53,737 nucleotides of DNA, from assembly GCF_000472865.1 (NCBI RefSeq), contig NZ_AXAP01000057.1, forward strand, positions 1 through 53,737. The letters are read 5' to 3'. The notes under the pieces were generated by a model. It saw only the letters and a list, made by a program, of their open reading frames with translations, had not been told where the DNA came from and did not search any database. Source of the stretch: Bradyrhizobium elkanii WSM2783. Its GTDB lineage: Bacteria; Pseudomonadota; Alphaproteobacteria; Rhizobiales; Xanthobacteraceae. Shown in pieces: positions 35,009 to 43,686 of this stretch (its first letter is position 1; every line of letters begins with the position of its first letter). Made by a program: the position numbers and the translations under genes.

Positions 35009-35779
35009 TCAGGACGCGCCGAGCTGCGGCGGAATGCCTCCGCTCTCGTCCTTCAAGGCAACGCCGGTGACTTCGCGGCTCAGTCCCTCGCGGACCAGCC
35101 ACGCGATTCGGTATGCCGCTTCCGCGTAGGTGAGGCCCGCGCGGTGAATGTTGGAGATGCAGTTGCGTGCCGCATCGGTGCGGCCGATCCGCGGCGCGAA
35201 GGTCAGGTAAGCGCCGAGGCTGTCGGGCGCGGACAGGCCGGGCCGCTCGCCAATCAGCACCAGGACCATGCGCGCGTTGAGAAGCGCGCCGATTTCGTCG
35301 CCCAGCGCAACCCGCGCGCCCGACGCGATCACGGTCCCGCCGATATCAATCCGGCCGGCCGCAAGCTGCGGCAATAGATGGCGTACCAGTTCGACCGCAT
35401 GGACATTGACCGCGGTCGGTGACAGGCCATCGCCGATCACAACGGCCAGTTGGCTGGACGCGTTGCCGTGGCTCTCCAAGGCGCGCCGCGATTCGGGATC
35501 GAGCATGCGTCCAAGATCGGGACGCCTGAGGTAGTCGCGGCGATCGCCCGCCTGGCTCGATACCTGAATCGGCTGCAGGCCGAGTTCGTTCAATCCCGCA
35601 ATGAGGCCATTGAGATCGAAAGCCGCATGAACGGCATCGCGCGCACGGGCATGGTCGAGCGTGAAGCTCAGCAGCGCCTCGGTCGGCAGGCTGGAGCCGG
35701 AACGGCCGAGCCCGACGCGCGCCGGCGTCAATGCCCGCAGGCGCGTCAGCGAAAGGGGCGGCGGCGCCGGTGGCTTCAT
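35009..35779 (-). CDS. eutC: Ethanolamine ammonia-lyase small subunit
   Basis: A 256-residue EutC. With EutB it forms the adenosylcobalamin-dependent lyase that converts ethanolamine to acetaldehyde and ammonia. Family segments are clear: TPARVGLGRSG, LDHARARDAVH, RRDYLRRPDLGR, VIGDGLSPTAV, IGERPGLSAPDSLGAYLT and NCISNIHRAGL. It begins six bases after the hpnP stop and is separated from eutB by the whole hpnP gene. Confidence 0.95.
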   Translation of the reverse strand: MKPPAPPPLSLTRLRALTPARVGLGRSGSSLPTEALLSFTLDHARARDAVHAAFDLNGLIAGLNELGLQPIQVSSQAGDRRDYLRRPDLGRMLDPESRRALESHGNASSQLAVVIGDGLSPTAVNVHAVELVRHLLPQLAAGRIDIGGTVIASGARVALGDEIGALLNARMVLVLIGERPGLSAPDSLGAYLTFAPRIGRTDAARNCISNIHRAGLTYAEAAYRIAWLVREGLSREVTGVALKDESGGIPPQLGAS

Positions 35780-35785
35780 TTCGGG

Positions 35786-37372
35786 CTACTCGGCGGGCAC
35801 GGAAGCTTCGCGCAGCCGGATCGAATAGTTCGACGCGTTCTGCTGGCCGCTCGAGGCCGCACGCGCGAACGTGATCAGGTGATGCGCGATCATCGAAGAT
35901 GCGATCAACCCCTCGATGTCGCCGCGGCGAAGCCGCCCGAGCGCGAACTTCCAGAACGTCCGCCTGTAGTCGCCGAGCACGCCGACCTGCCAGAAGATGT
36001 TGCGCAGCATGATCAACCCGCGCTTGATATTGGCCCAGCTCTTCCTTTCCGGGCTGACAGGCACCTTCACGCGGTGGGCGTAGGTGTAGTCGCATTGGTG
36101 CTCGTAGCGCGCGAACAGCTTTTCGGGCTCGTAGGCCACCTCCATGCACCGCTTCCAGGAGCTGATGACCTCATCATAGGGCAAAAGGAACTCGACGTTG
36201 GAGTCGCGGCTGTCGTCCTCGACCAGCCGTCCCTCGCGTTCGAGCCGATCCCAGAGCGGCGTCTTCGGCAGCGCCTGCAGCAGGTTGATCGTCAATAGCG
36301 GAATCCGGGATTCATCGACGAAAGCAAGCAGCGCGTCCGCGGTCTCGGGCTTGTCGGTGTCCAGGCCCATGATGATGCCGGAGACGACCTCCATGCCGTA
36401 GGAATTGATGGTCTGAACGCCTTCGAGGATCGGGACCATCATGTTGTGGTCCTTGTGCATCGCCTTCAGCGCGTCGGGATCGGGCGTCTCGATACCGCAG
36501 AAGATGGTGACGAAGTAGGCTTCGCGCATCTTCTCGAGGATCTCGGGGCGCTTGGCGATGTTCAGCGTCGCCTCGCAGGCGAGCCGGACGACGTAACCGG
36601 TCTTCTTCTGCCACTCGATCAGGTGCGGCAACAAGTCCAGTGTTGCCTTGCGGTTGCCGATGAAATTGTCGTCGACGAAATAGACCGTGTCGGTCATGCC
36701 GCATTCGCGCAATCGGTCGAGCTCGGCGATGATCTGTTGCGGTGTCTTCAGGCGCGGGTTGCGGCCGTAGAGGCCGGGGATATCGCAGAACTCGCACTGA
36801 TAGGGGCAGCCGCTGGAGAACTGGATGCTGCCGAGGAAATAGCGTCGTGTCTCCGCAAGCTCGTAGGCCGGGATCGGGAACTCCGTCATCGGCACACGGT
36901 CCATGGTCTTCAGAACCACCTGCTCAGGTGGGCGCGACGGATCGCGCGCCAGCCGCGCGATCAATTCATTGGTGGCGTCGCCGAGCTCGCCGACGTGGAG
37001 ATAGTCGAACGACGGATAGTAGTCCGGGCAGGCGCTGACTGAGGGGCCGCCAAGGGCGACGGCAAGATCGAAGGCATGCGCCCGACGGCAGATGTCGTTC
37101 ATGTGGTGGCGCTGGATGTGCATGCCGCTGACGAACACCGCCTCGGCCCACTCGAAATCTGCCTTGCTGGCGGGACGGATGTTCTCGTCGATGAAGCGGA
37201 CCTGCCAGTTTTCCGGCAGATAGGCGGCGATCAGCAGCAGCCCCTGCGGCGGCATGAAAGCCTTGACGCCATCGGTCAAGGGATAGGCGTATTCGAACGT
37301 ACCGAACGCCGACGTGTAGCGCGGGAAGACGCAGAGGATGCGTCGCGCCGTCTCGATGCCCTCAGCTCTCAT
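35786..37372 (-). CDS. hpnP: Hopanoid C-2 methylase HpnP (B12-binding radical SAM)
   Basis: A 528-residue cobalamin-dependent radical SAM methylase that makes 2-methylhopanoids. The N-terminal cobalamin-binding region holds LGGPSVSACPDYYPSFDYLH (about residues 107-126). The radical SAM cluster motif is Cys189-x3-Cys193-x2-Cys196 (GCPYQCEFCDIPG), followed by YFVDDNFIGNRK and a DUF4070-type C-terminus. ATG 37372 follows AAGGAAG; one codon earlier is TTG. It lies between eutB (138-base gap) and eutC (6-base gap). In R. palustris hpnP is EcfG-controlled, but no GGAAC-N16/17-CGTT was found in this gap. Alternative: another B12 radical SAM of the same group. Confidence 0.87.
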   Translation of the reverse strand: MRAEGIETARRILCVFPRYTSAFGTFEYAYPLTDGVKAFMPPQGLLLIAAYLPENWQVRFIDENIRPASKADFEWAEAVFVSGMHIQRHHMNDICRRAHAFDLAVALGGPSVSACPDYYPSFDYLHVGELGDATNELIARLARDPSRPPEQVVLKTMDRVPMTEFPIPAYELAETRRYFLGSIQFSSGCPYQCEFCDIPGLYGRNPRLKTPQQIIAELDRLRECGMTDTVYFVDDNFIGNRKATLDLLPHLIEWQKKTGYVVRLACEATLNIAKRPEILEKMREAYFVTIFCGIETPDPDALKAMHKDHNMMVPILEGVQTINSYGMEVVSGIIMGLDTDKPETADALLAFVDESRIPLLTINLLQALPKTPLWDRLEREGRLVEDDSRDSNVEFLLPYDEVISSWKRCMEVAYEPEKLFARYEHQCDYTYAHRVKVPVSPERKSWANIKRGLIMLRNIFWQVGVLGDYRRTFWKFALGRLRRGDIEGLIASSMIAHHLITFARAASSGQQNASNYSIRLREASVPAE

Positions 37373-37513
37373 CAAAACTTCCTTAAGACGAGCCTAAACC
37401 AAATGTAAGCACGGCATCGAACGCTGGGCCAGAAATTCTTCAAGATTGTGGCAGCGCACACGGGCAGGGAACGGCTCGTTGCCAAAGAGCACTGCGAGAG
37501 GGAACGCCGAGTT

Positions 37514-38896
37514 TCAGGCGATCAGGCGCGAGGCAAATTCGGGCAGCAGCCCTGCACGATCGGTAAGCCGGAAGTCGTTTCCCGCGAGCCCGGCGCGGAG
37601 CAGCCAGTCGTCGAATTCGGGCGCCCGCTTGAGACCGAAGACGTCCCGGATATAGAGCGCGTCGTGGAACGACGTCGACTGGTAGTTCAGCATGACATCG
37701 TCGGCGCCGGGTACCCCCATGATGAAGGTGACACCGGCCGCGGCCAGCAGCGTCAGGAGATTGTCCATGTCGTCCTGGTCGGCCTCGGCGTGGTTGGTGT
37801 AGCAGACGTCGACGCCGAGCGGCAGGCCGAGCAGCTTGCCGCAGAAATGATCCTCGAGGCCCGCGCGGATGATTTCCTTGCCGTCATAGAGATATTCCGG
37901 GCCGATAAAGCCGACCACGCTGTTCACGAGCAAAGGATCGAAAGCACGGGCGACCGCATAGGCTCTAGCCTCGCAGGTCTGCTGGTCGACGCCGTGATGG
38001 GCGCCCGCCGACAGCGCCGAGCCCTGCCCGGTCTCGAAATACATGACGTTGTCACCGACCGTGCCGCGGCGGAGCGACAGTCCCGCCTCGCGCGCTTCGC
38101 CGAGCAGTGCAAGATCGACACCGAAGCTGCGGTTGGCGGCTTCCGTTCCGGCGATCGACTGGAATACCAGATCGACCGGCAGGCCCTGCCCGATCAGCCC
38201 CAAGGTTGTCGTCACATGGGTCAGTACGCAACCCTGGGTCGGGACCGAAAGGCGCGTGATGATGTCGTCAAGCAGCCTCAACAGGCCGCCGATGACATTG
38301 GGATCGTCGCTCGCCGGATTGATGCCGATGCAGGCGTCGCCCGATCCGAGCAGGAGCCCGTCGAGGATCGAGGCGGTGATGCCCTTGACGTCGTCAAAGG
38401 GATGGTTGGGCTGCAGCCGCGTGCTCATCTGGCCGCGCAACCCGATGGTGTTGCGGAAGCGGGTCGTCACCTCGCATTTCTTCGCAGCCAGGATCAGGTC
38501 CTGGTTGCGCATCAGTTTCGACACTGCGGCCGCCATTTCCGGCGTGATGCCGCGGGACAGCTTCTGCAGCGCATCGGTGCTCGCGGCATCCGACAACAGC
38601 CAGTCGCGAAAGCCACCGACGGTCAGTGACGAGATGACGGCAAAGGCTGCGGCATCATGGGTGTCGAGGATCAGGCGGGTGACCTCGTCGTCCTCGTAGG
38701 GGATGACCGCCTCGTTCAGGAACTGCTTCAGCGGCACATCGGCGAGCGCGACCCGCGCCGCGATCGTCTCCTGCGCACTTCCGGCCGCGATCCCGGCAAG
38801 GCGGTCGCCGGAGCGCGGCGGCGTGGCCTTGGCGAGCAGGTCGCGCAGATCGCCGAATACGTAAGAGGTGGCACCGATGACGTGGCGATAGACCAT
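37514..38896 (-). CDS. eutB: Ethanolamine ammonia-lyase large subunit
   Basis: A 460-residue EutB TIM-barrel subunit that binds adenosylcobalamin and ethanolamine. Family segments: FGDLRDLLAKATPPRSGDRL at the N-terminus, RFRNTIGLRGQMSTRLQPNH, GDACIGINPASDD, TTLGLIGQGLPVDLVFQSIAG, YFETGQGSALSAGAHHGVDQ and FIGPEYLYDGKEI. First gene of eutB-hpnP-eutC. No cobalamin riboswitch was recognised in the 200 bases upstream. No microcompartment (eut shell) genes are nearby, as expected for the short EutBC-only form. Confidence 0.96.
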   Translation of the reverse strand: MVYRHVIGATSYVFGDLRDLLAKATPPRSGDRLAGIAAGSAQETIAARVALADVPLKQFLNEAVIPYEDDEVTRLILDTHDAAAFAVISSLTVGGFRDWLLSDAASTDALQKLSRGITPEMAAAVSKLMRNQDLILAAKKCEVTTRFRNTIGLRGQMSTRLQPNHPFDDVKGITASILDGLLLGSGDACIGINPASDDPNVIGGLLRLLDDIITRLSVPTQGCVLTHVTTTLGLIGQGLPVDLVFQSIAGTEAANRSFGVDLALLGEAREAGLSLRRGTVGDNVMYFETGQGSALSAGAHHGVDQQTCEARAYAVARAFDPLLVNSVVGFIGPEYLYDGKEIIRAGLEDHFCGKLLGLPLGVDVCYTNHAEADQDDMDNLLTLLAAAGVTFIMGVPGADDVMLNYQSTSFHDALYIRDVFGLKRAPEFDDWLLRAGLAGNDFRLTDRAGLLPEFASRLIA

Positions 38897-39109
38897 GAGG
38901 GATTCCCGCGCGCTGGCCGCGCTTCATTGGATCAACAGTCTATCACCATGCAAGAACCGGTGCCGACCGGCTATCCGGCCCGGTCCCACCTGGGCTACCT
39001 CGCCACCGGATGCAATGCGGGAAACTTCGCGCATTAAGAAATTGTCCACCAAAATTCAGGATGATTTTACCGGCCGTTGGTGCTCCCCGGCCCATCTGGA
39101 GTGCCCCGA

Positions 39110-40858
39110 ATGGCTGAAATCATAACCTCTCCCCGCCCCATCCCTGTCCGCGCCATGGCGTCCCGGCGTTCCCTCGCTGCCAAGCTGTATGCGATCTTTG
39201 CACTGTTCGCGGTGCTGACCGCGGCCATCACCTTCCTGTCCGACCACAACAGCCGCCGGAACGCAGAGCTCACGGAGGCCGTGGAGACGGCAAGCCGCGC
39301 GGCGCTGAATGTCGAGCGGGTCAATTCGCTCGTCTATGCGGCGGTGATGGAATCCCGCGGCATCTACATGTCGACGGATCCGGCCACGGTGAAGAAATAC
39401 GGCGATGGGCTGCTCAAGTTCAACGAGCGCATCCTCGCCTTGGTCAAGAACTGGGAGCAGATCGTCCAGGCCGACGATGCCGAGCAGTTCGCCAATTTCA
39501 AGAAGCGCATCGAGCAGTTCGTCGACTTCCGCAAGGAGCTCGTGCGCCGCGGCGTCGAGATCGGCGCCGCCGCGGGCCGCGAATGGGGCGACAATGACGC
39601 CAACCGTGACGTGCGCACGGCACTGAACAAGGATCTGGAGGCGCTGTCGAAGGTCTATGCCGAACGCAGCAGGAAGCTGGCGCTGGAGACAGATGCCAGC
39701 CGCACCATGGCGCTCGTGCTGACCGGCCTCGGCGGCCTGGCACTGGTTCTGGTGGTGCTCGGCGTCCTGATCATTTCGCGCTCGGTCGTCCGCCCGCTTT
39801 CCGCGATCACCACCACGATCAGGCAGGTCGCGGCAGGCGAGGAGAACGTCGCAGTTCCCCACACTGGGCGCGGCGACGAGATCGGGGCGCTGGCGCGTGC
39901 GATCGAGATCTTCCGGGAGGCGATGCAGCGCAACCGCAACCTCAATTCCCAGGTGCTGCAGGAATCGCAGGCACGCGACGAGCGCTCCAGGCACATCGAA
40001 GCCTCTGTGGAAGCGTTCCGCGAGGCGATCGGCGCCGTGCTGCGCGCAGTCAACGACAATGCAGCCTCGATGCGCGATACCGCGCAGGCCATTGCCAGCG
40101 TCGCATCGGATGCCAGCGATCGCGCGGTGACGGCCGCCGGCGCCACCACGCAGGCCGCGGGCAATGTCTCCGCGGTCGCCAGCGCCGCCGAAGAACTGTC
40201 GGCCTCGGTGCAGGAGATCGGCCGCCAGGTCCGCCAGTCCGCCGGCGCCGTCGAACAGGCCGGCCAGCGCACCGACAAATCGGTCGCCGAGATCGAAGGG
40301 CTTGCCGCCGCGACCCAGCGCATCGACGGCGTGCTCACGCTGATCCGCGCGATCGCCGAGCAGACCAACCTGCTCGCACTCAATGCGACCATCGAGGCCG
40401 CCCGCGCCGGTGACGCCGGCCGCGGCTTTGCCGTCGTTGCCCATGAGGTCAAGGCGCTGGCGGAACAGACGGCGAAAGCCACCGTCGACATCGGCGAGAA
40501 TATCGGCATGATCCAGGCCTCGACGCGCAATTCGGTCGAGGCGGTGCGCGAGATCGGCAATGCCGTCCGCGAGATCAACGCCGTGACATCGAATATCGCA
40601 AGCGCCGTCGGCGAGCAGGATGCCGCGACGCGCGAGATCTCGATCAATGCGCAGGCGGCCGCGCAAGGCAATGATACGCTCGTGGTCAATATCGGCTCGC
40701 TCAGCGAAGCGATGGGAAAGACATCCGTTGCGGCCGAATCCGTGCTTGCCGCCTCCGGTGATTTGACCGCGACGGCGGAGACGCTGTCGCGCGAGGTCGA
40801 GAAATTCTTTCGTAATTTGCGCGCCGATCCGGTCAAGGGCGCGCGCAAGAGCGCCTGA
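39110..40858 (+). CDS. Methyl-accepting chemotaxis protein
   Basis: A 582-residue chemoreceptor. A first membrane helix (LYAIFALFAVLTAAITFLS), a periplasmic helical sensor of about 150 residues, a second helix (LVLTGLGGLALVLVVLGVLI), a HAMP linker (VRPLSAITTTIRQVAAGEEN) and a long cytoplasmic coiled coil follow in order. The signalling hairpin tip is IAEQTNLLALNATIEAARAG. ATG 39110 follows GGAG; the frame opens earlier at 39077. The stop codon abuts the stop of the convergent histidine kinase gene. The ligand is unknown. Confidence 0.93.
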   Translation: MAEIITSPRPIPVRAMASRRSLAAKLYAIFALFAVLTAAITFLSDHNSRRNAELTEAVETASRAALNVERVNSLVYAAVMESRGIYMSTDPATVKKYGDGLLKFNERILALVKNWEQIVQADDAEQFANFKKRIEQFVDFRKELVRRGVEIGAAAGREWGDNDANRDVRTALNKDLEALSKVYAERSRKLALETDASRTMALVLTGLGGLALVLVVLGVLIISRSVVRPLSAITTTIRQVAAGEENVAVPHTGRGDEIGALARAIEIFREAMQRNRNLNSQVLQESQARDERSRHIEASVEAFREAIGAVLRAVNDNAASMRDTAQAIASVASDASDRAVTAAGATTQAAGNVSAVASAAEELSASVQEIGRQVRQSAGAVEQAGQRTDKSVAEIEGLAAATQRIDGVLTLIRAIAEQTNLLALNATIEAARAGDAGRGFAVVAHEVKALAEQTAKATVDIGENIGMIQASTRNSVEAVREIGNAVREINAVTSNIASAVGEQDAATREISINAQAAAQGNDTLVVNIGSLSEAMGKTSVAAESVLAASGDLTATAETLSREVEKFFRNLRADPVKGARKSA

Positions 40859-42115
40859 TCAATTCGCGCTTTGCTCGCCCACAATTCTGGGCAACAGCAG
40901 TTGAATGCGTGTGCCGCTGCCCACCTTGCTATCCAGCCTGATCCGTCCTCCCAGGCGCTCGGTCACGATGTTGTGGACGATGTGCAGGCCAAGGCCGGTC
41001 GCGCCTTCGTGGCGGCGGGTCGTGAAGAAGGGATCGAACGCCCGACGCCTGGTCCCGGCGCTCATCCCTGAGCCGTTGTCGGCGAACACCACCTCGACAT
41101 GATCGGCTCCCGCGGCGCGCACGGTCAGATCGACGGCACCACGGCGGCCGTCCGGAAACGCGTGCGCAATGACATTGAACGCCAGATTCGTCAGGACCTG
41201 CCCGTAAGGACCGGGATGGCTGTTGATCCGAAGATTTGGCTCGCACCATGCATTCAATGTGATGCCGCGCTCCTGAAACTCGGGACGCAGGTTCGACAGG
41301 ATCCGTCCTGTCAATTCACCAACATCGAATTCGCGTCGTTCGGATTGATCGTCGTCGGCTGCGACCTGCTTGAACGCGCTCACCAGTTCGGCCGCGCGAT
41401 TGAGGTTCGTGACAAGCTGGTGCGATGCATCGTTGATCGCGTCGACGAACTCGGTCAGCGTCGAACGGCGGAGCCCGCCGCGCGCGGCTTCGGCCGCAAA
41501 GCGCTCGGTCCTGCGCTGAAGCGACGAAGCAACCGTCAGGCTGATGCCGACGGGATTGTTGACCTCGTGGGCAACGCCCGCGACCATCCGGCCAAGCGCA
41601 GCAAGCTTCTCGGCTTCAACCAGCGAAGCCTGGGCCTCTCGCAGATCTTGCAGCGCGGCCTCGGCCGCGTCGCGGGCCTGCCGAAGCGCCTGTTCGCTGC
41701 GCTTGCGCTCGGTGATCTCCTCCGCCGCGACGTTGATGGCGACGATCTGGCCGCTCGGCGCACGCAACGGGTGCCAATACGTCATCCAGAAACGCTCATC
41801 GACCTGATCGGCCCGTTGACCGGCGACCTCGACGCCGATCACCGGTTCGCCGGTCTCCATGATCGACTGCACGATCTGCTCGACCGAGTCGGCCAGCGCA
41901 GGCACGCAATCCCTGACGGAGCGTCCGAGATGATATTCGACGGACAATCCGCATATCTCGGTAAGACGTTGATTGATCTGCAGATACCGGCAGTCTGGAG
42001 ACAGGCATGCAAGCCCGATCGGCGCCGTGTCATAGACCAGTTGCAGCGCCGGCTGCGGGAACAACATGACGGCCGCTGGTTCGCCCCCCGGCCTCGCATT
42101 TGCAGTATTCGACAC
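40859..42115 (-). CDS. PAS-domain sensor histidine kinase (soluble)
   Basis: A 418-residue cytoplasmic kinase. An N-terminal PAS domain (VYDTAPIGLACLSPDCRYLQ, then a PAC segment WMTYWHPLRAPSGQIVAINV), a coiled coil, the H-box GRMVAGVAHEVNNPVG (phospho-His about 183), and an ATPase with N-box NLAFNVIAHAF, DNGSGM and GATGLGLHIV. No membrane helix. The exact start is unclear: GTG 42115 follows GGGGAGG; the frame extends to 42157. Its stop abuts that of the convergent chemoreceptor. No response regulator gene is adjacent. Confidence 0.87.
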   Translation of the reverse strand: MSNTANARPGGEPAAVMLFPQPALQLVYDTAPIGLACLSPDCRYLQINQRLTEICGLSVEYHLGRSVRDCVPALADSVEQIVQSIMETGEPVIGVEVAGQRADQVDERFWMTYWHPLRAPSGQIVAINVAAEEITERKRSEQALRQARDAAEAALQDLREAQASLVEAEKLAALGRMVAGVAHEVNNPVGISLTVASSLQRRTERFAAEAARGGLRRSTLTEFVDAINDASHQLVTNLNRAAELVSAFKQVAADDDQSERREFDVGELTGRILSNLRPEFQERGITLNAWCEPNLRINSHPGPYGQVLTNLAFNVIAHAFPDGRRGAVDLTVRAAGADHVEVVFADNGSGMSAGTRRRAFDPFFTTRRHEGATGLGLHIVHNIVTERLGGRIRLDSKVGSGTRIQLLLPRIVGEQSAN

Positions 42116-42248
42116 CACGCCTCCCCTGCTGCCAAGTGGGCCAACTGCTGGAAGCACAGACTTGTTCCGATCAACGGAACCGATTCAACGACGCTTTCCT
42201 AGCTCGGTCGCGCGCTCAGCGGTGTGCAACCTACAGGATGACCGCGCA

Positions 42249-43241
42249 TCATGAATGATGGCGAGACGGGGAAACGGGTGACCGCAACACACACCGGAAG
42301 CCGACGTGGCTCGTGGAGGCATCAACCGCCTCCGCGTGCCGCGCAGCGGGACGATAGCGGCGGCTGTAATTCGGCGCGGAAAGATGCGAACCGCCCTTGA
42401 GCACCTTGCGTGGGATGCGGGCCCGCGCGCGCGCTGGATCGTAGCTGGCCTCCTTGCGGCCACCGACGGGATTATGCGGGACGCCGTGCTGCGCGTCGGC
42501 CTCGTGGTGTGCCGACCACCAATCGGTTGTCCACTCCCAGACGTTGCCGATCATGTCGTGGACGCCATAGCCGTTCGGCGGGAACGCCGTCACCGGCGAA
42601 GTACGGTCATAGCCGTCCTCGCAGAGATTCTGCACCGGGAAATTGCCTTGCCAGGTATTGGCCATGTGGACGCCGCCGGGCATCAGGGCGTTGCCCCAGG
42701 CGTATTCCTCATCCTCGAGCCCGCCGCGCGCCGCAAATTCCCACTCCGCTTCCGTCGGCAATTCCTTTCCGACCCATTTCGCGTAAGCCAATGCGTCGGC
42801 GTAAGTGATGTGCACGACCGGATGACTGCCGAGCACGTAGATGTGGGTCTTGGGGCCGTATGGATGGCGCCAGTTGGCCCCAGGCATGAACGTCCACCAC
42901 TGGCTGGTGTCGCGCAGATCGCGCACCCGCCGCGGCGCCGTGAAGACGAGCGAGCCTGCCTGGCGCATGTCCGGCGGTGCATCAGGATCGTTCGCGGGAC
43001 CGGGCGGAATCTCCGCCGCAGTGATGTAGCCGGTGGCGAGCACGAATTCGCGAAACTCCCAATTGGTAACGGGGGTTCGGTCGATCCAGAAACCGCCGAC
43101 CGTCACGCGATGCGATGGCGCTTCTTCGGGGTAGTGATGATCCGATCCCATCCTGAACGTGCCGCCGGGAATCCAGACCATGTCCTCGGTCCTGATATCA
43201 TCCGGCTGATAGTTGCTGCACTCGGTCTCTGCCCGAAACAT
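42249..43241 (-). CDS. FGE-sulfatase-fold protein lacking the catalytic cysteines
   Basis: A 330-residue protein of the formylglycine-generating enzyme (SUMF1) fold: MVWIPGGTFRMGSD at the N-terminus, FWIDRTPVTNWEFREFVLAT, PVVHITYADALAYAKWVGKE, LPTEAEWEFAARGG, MIGNVWEWTTDWW and a GFRC ending. Genuine FGEs carry two copper-binding cysteines in GGSFLC....YCxRYR. Here the segment reads GGSHLSAPNYSRRYRPAAR (about residues 283-301), with Ser at both positions. It therefore cannot work as a canonical FGE and may be a SUMF2-like or other C-type-lectin-fold protein. No sulfatase gene is nearby. Confidence 0.85.
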   Translation of the reverse strand: MFRAETECSNYQPDDIRTEDMVWIPGGTFRMGSDHHYPEEAPSHRVTVGGFWIDRTPVTNWEFREFVLATGYITAAEIPPGPANDPDAPPDMRQAGSLVFTAPRRVRDLRDTSQWWTFMPGANWRHPYGPKTHIYVLGSHPVVHITYADALAYAKWVGKELPTEAEWEFAARGGLEDEEYAWGNALMPGGVHMANTWQGNFPVQNLCEDGYDRTSPVTAFPPNGYGVHDMIGNVWEWTTDWWSAHHEADAQHGVPHNPVGGRKEASYDPARARARIPRKVLKGGSHLSAPNYSRRYRPAARHAEAVDASTSHVGFRCVLRSPVSPSRHHS

Positions 43242-43686
43242 GGCGCCAGCTTTGCGCGGTGTCGCGCCCCTTCCGGTTCAAGCGCCGCCAGCCCAGCGGC
43301 AACAACAGGTGAGCCCCTCTTCTTGTCGTGTGCGAGAGCTGCCGTGAGCGCAGCCGCTCCCGTGGCCTGCGACGCGGTCCAACACGACCTCATCACGTGC
43401 CTGCTCTGGTTGTGGACCAAAGGATAGACCAACTCCGCAGGCCTGTGATGTGCAGACTGTGCCAATTTTCGGCAAGCTTGCTTACAGCCGCCACGCGAAC
43501 CCGGCCGATCTCCTGCGGTTGGTAAAACGCGTTCGCGAAAATCGAGAGAAAAATTACCGCCGCACAACCGCCATCGCGAAACCCGAATCGGCAGGACAAT
43601 CGGTGTCCTGGTGTGGCAGGAACTTCACCGTCCTCCGGCTTGTTGCCGGGACCGGCACTGCCCCAGCGTGCGTGGGGGAAGCGAAG
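43242..43686. other. Gene-free divergent region, 445 bases
   Basis: Separates the FGE-like gene and the AraC regulator. Open frames here have no family resemblance. GGAAC (43619-43623), then 17 bases and TGTT (43641-43644), is a near match to an EcfG promoter for the AraC gene, with a T in place of C at the -10. Confidence 0.4.
43619..43644 (+). promoter_or_regulatory. Possible EcfG-like promoter for the AraC gene
   Basis: GGAAC-N17-TGTT, 42 bases before ATG 43687. The GTT core and spacing fit the EcfG consensus, but the first -10 base does not. Weak evidence. Confidence 0.25.

Noticed and set aside
37448..38629. 393-codon plus-strand frame opposite eutB
   Set aside because: Antisense shadow without a recognisable family.
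38897..39109. Possible cobalamin riboswitch upstream of eutB
   Set aside because: The B12-box core could not be found on the minus strand, and the gap is short for a full riboswitch plus leader.
39056..40666. 536-codon minus-strand frame opposite the chemoreceptor
   Set aside because: Antisense shadow; the chemoreceptor has clear membrane, HAMP and signalling motifs.
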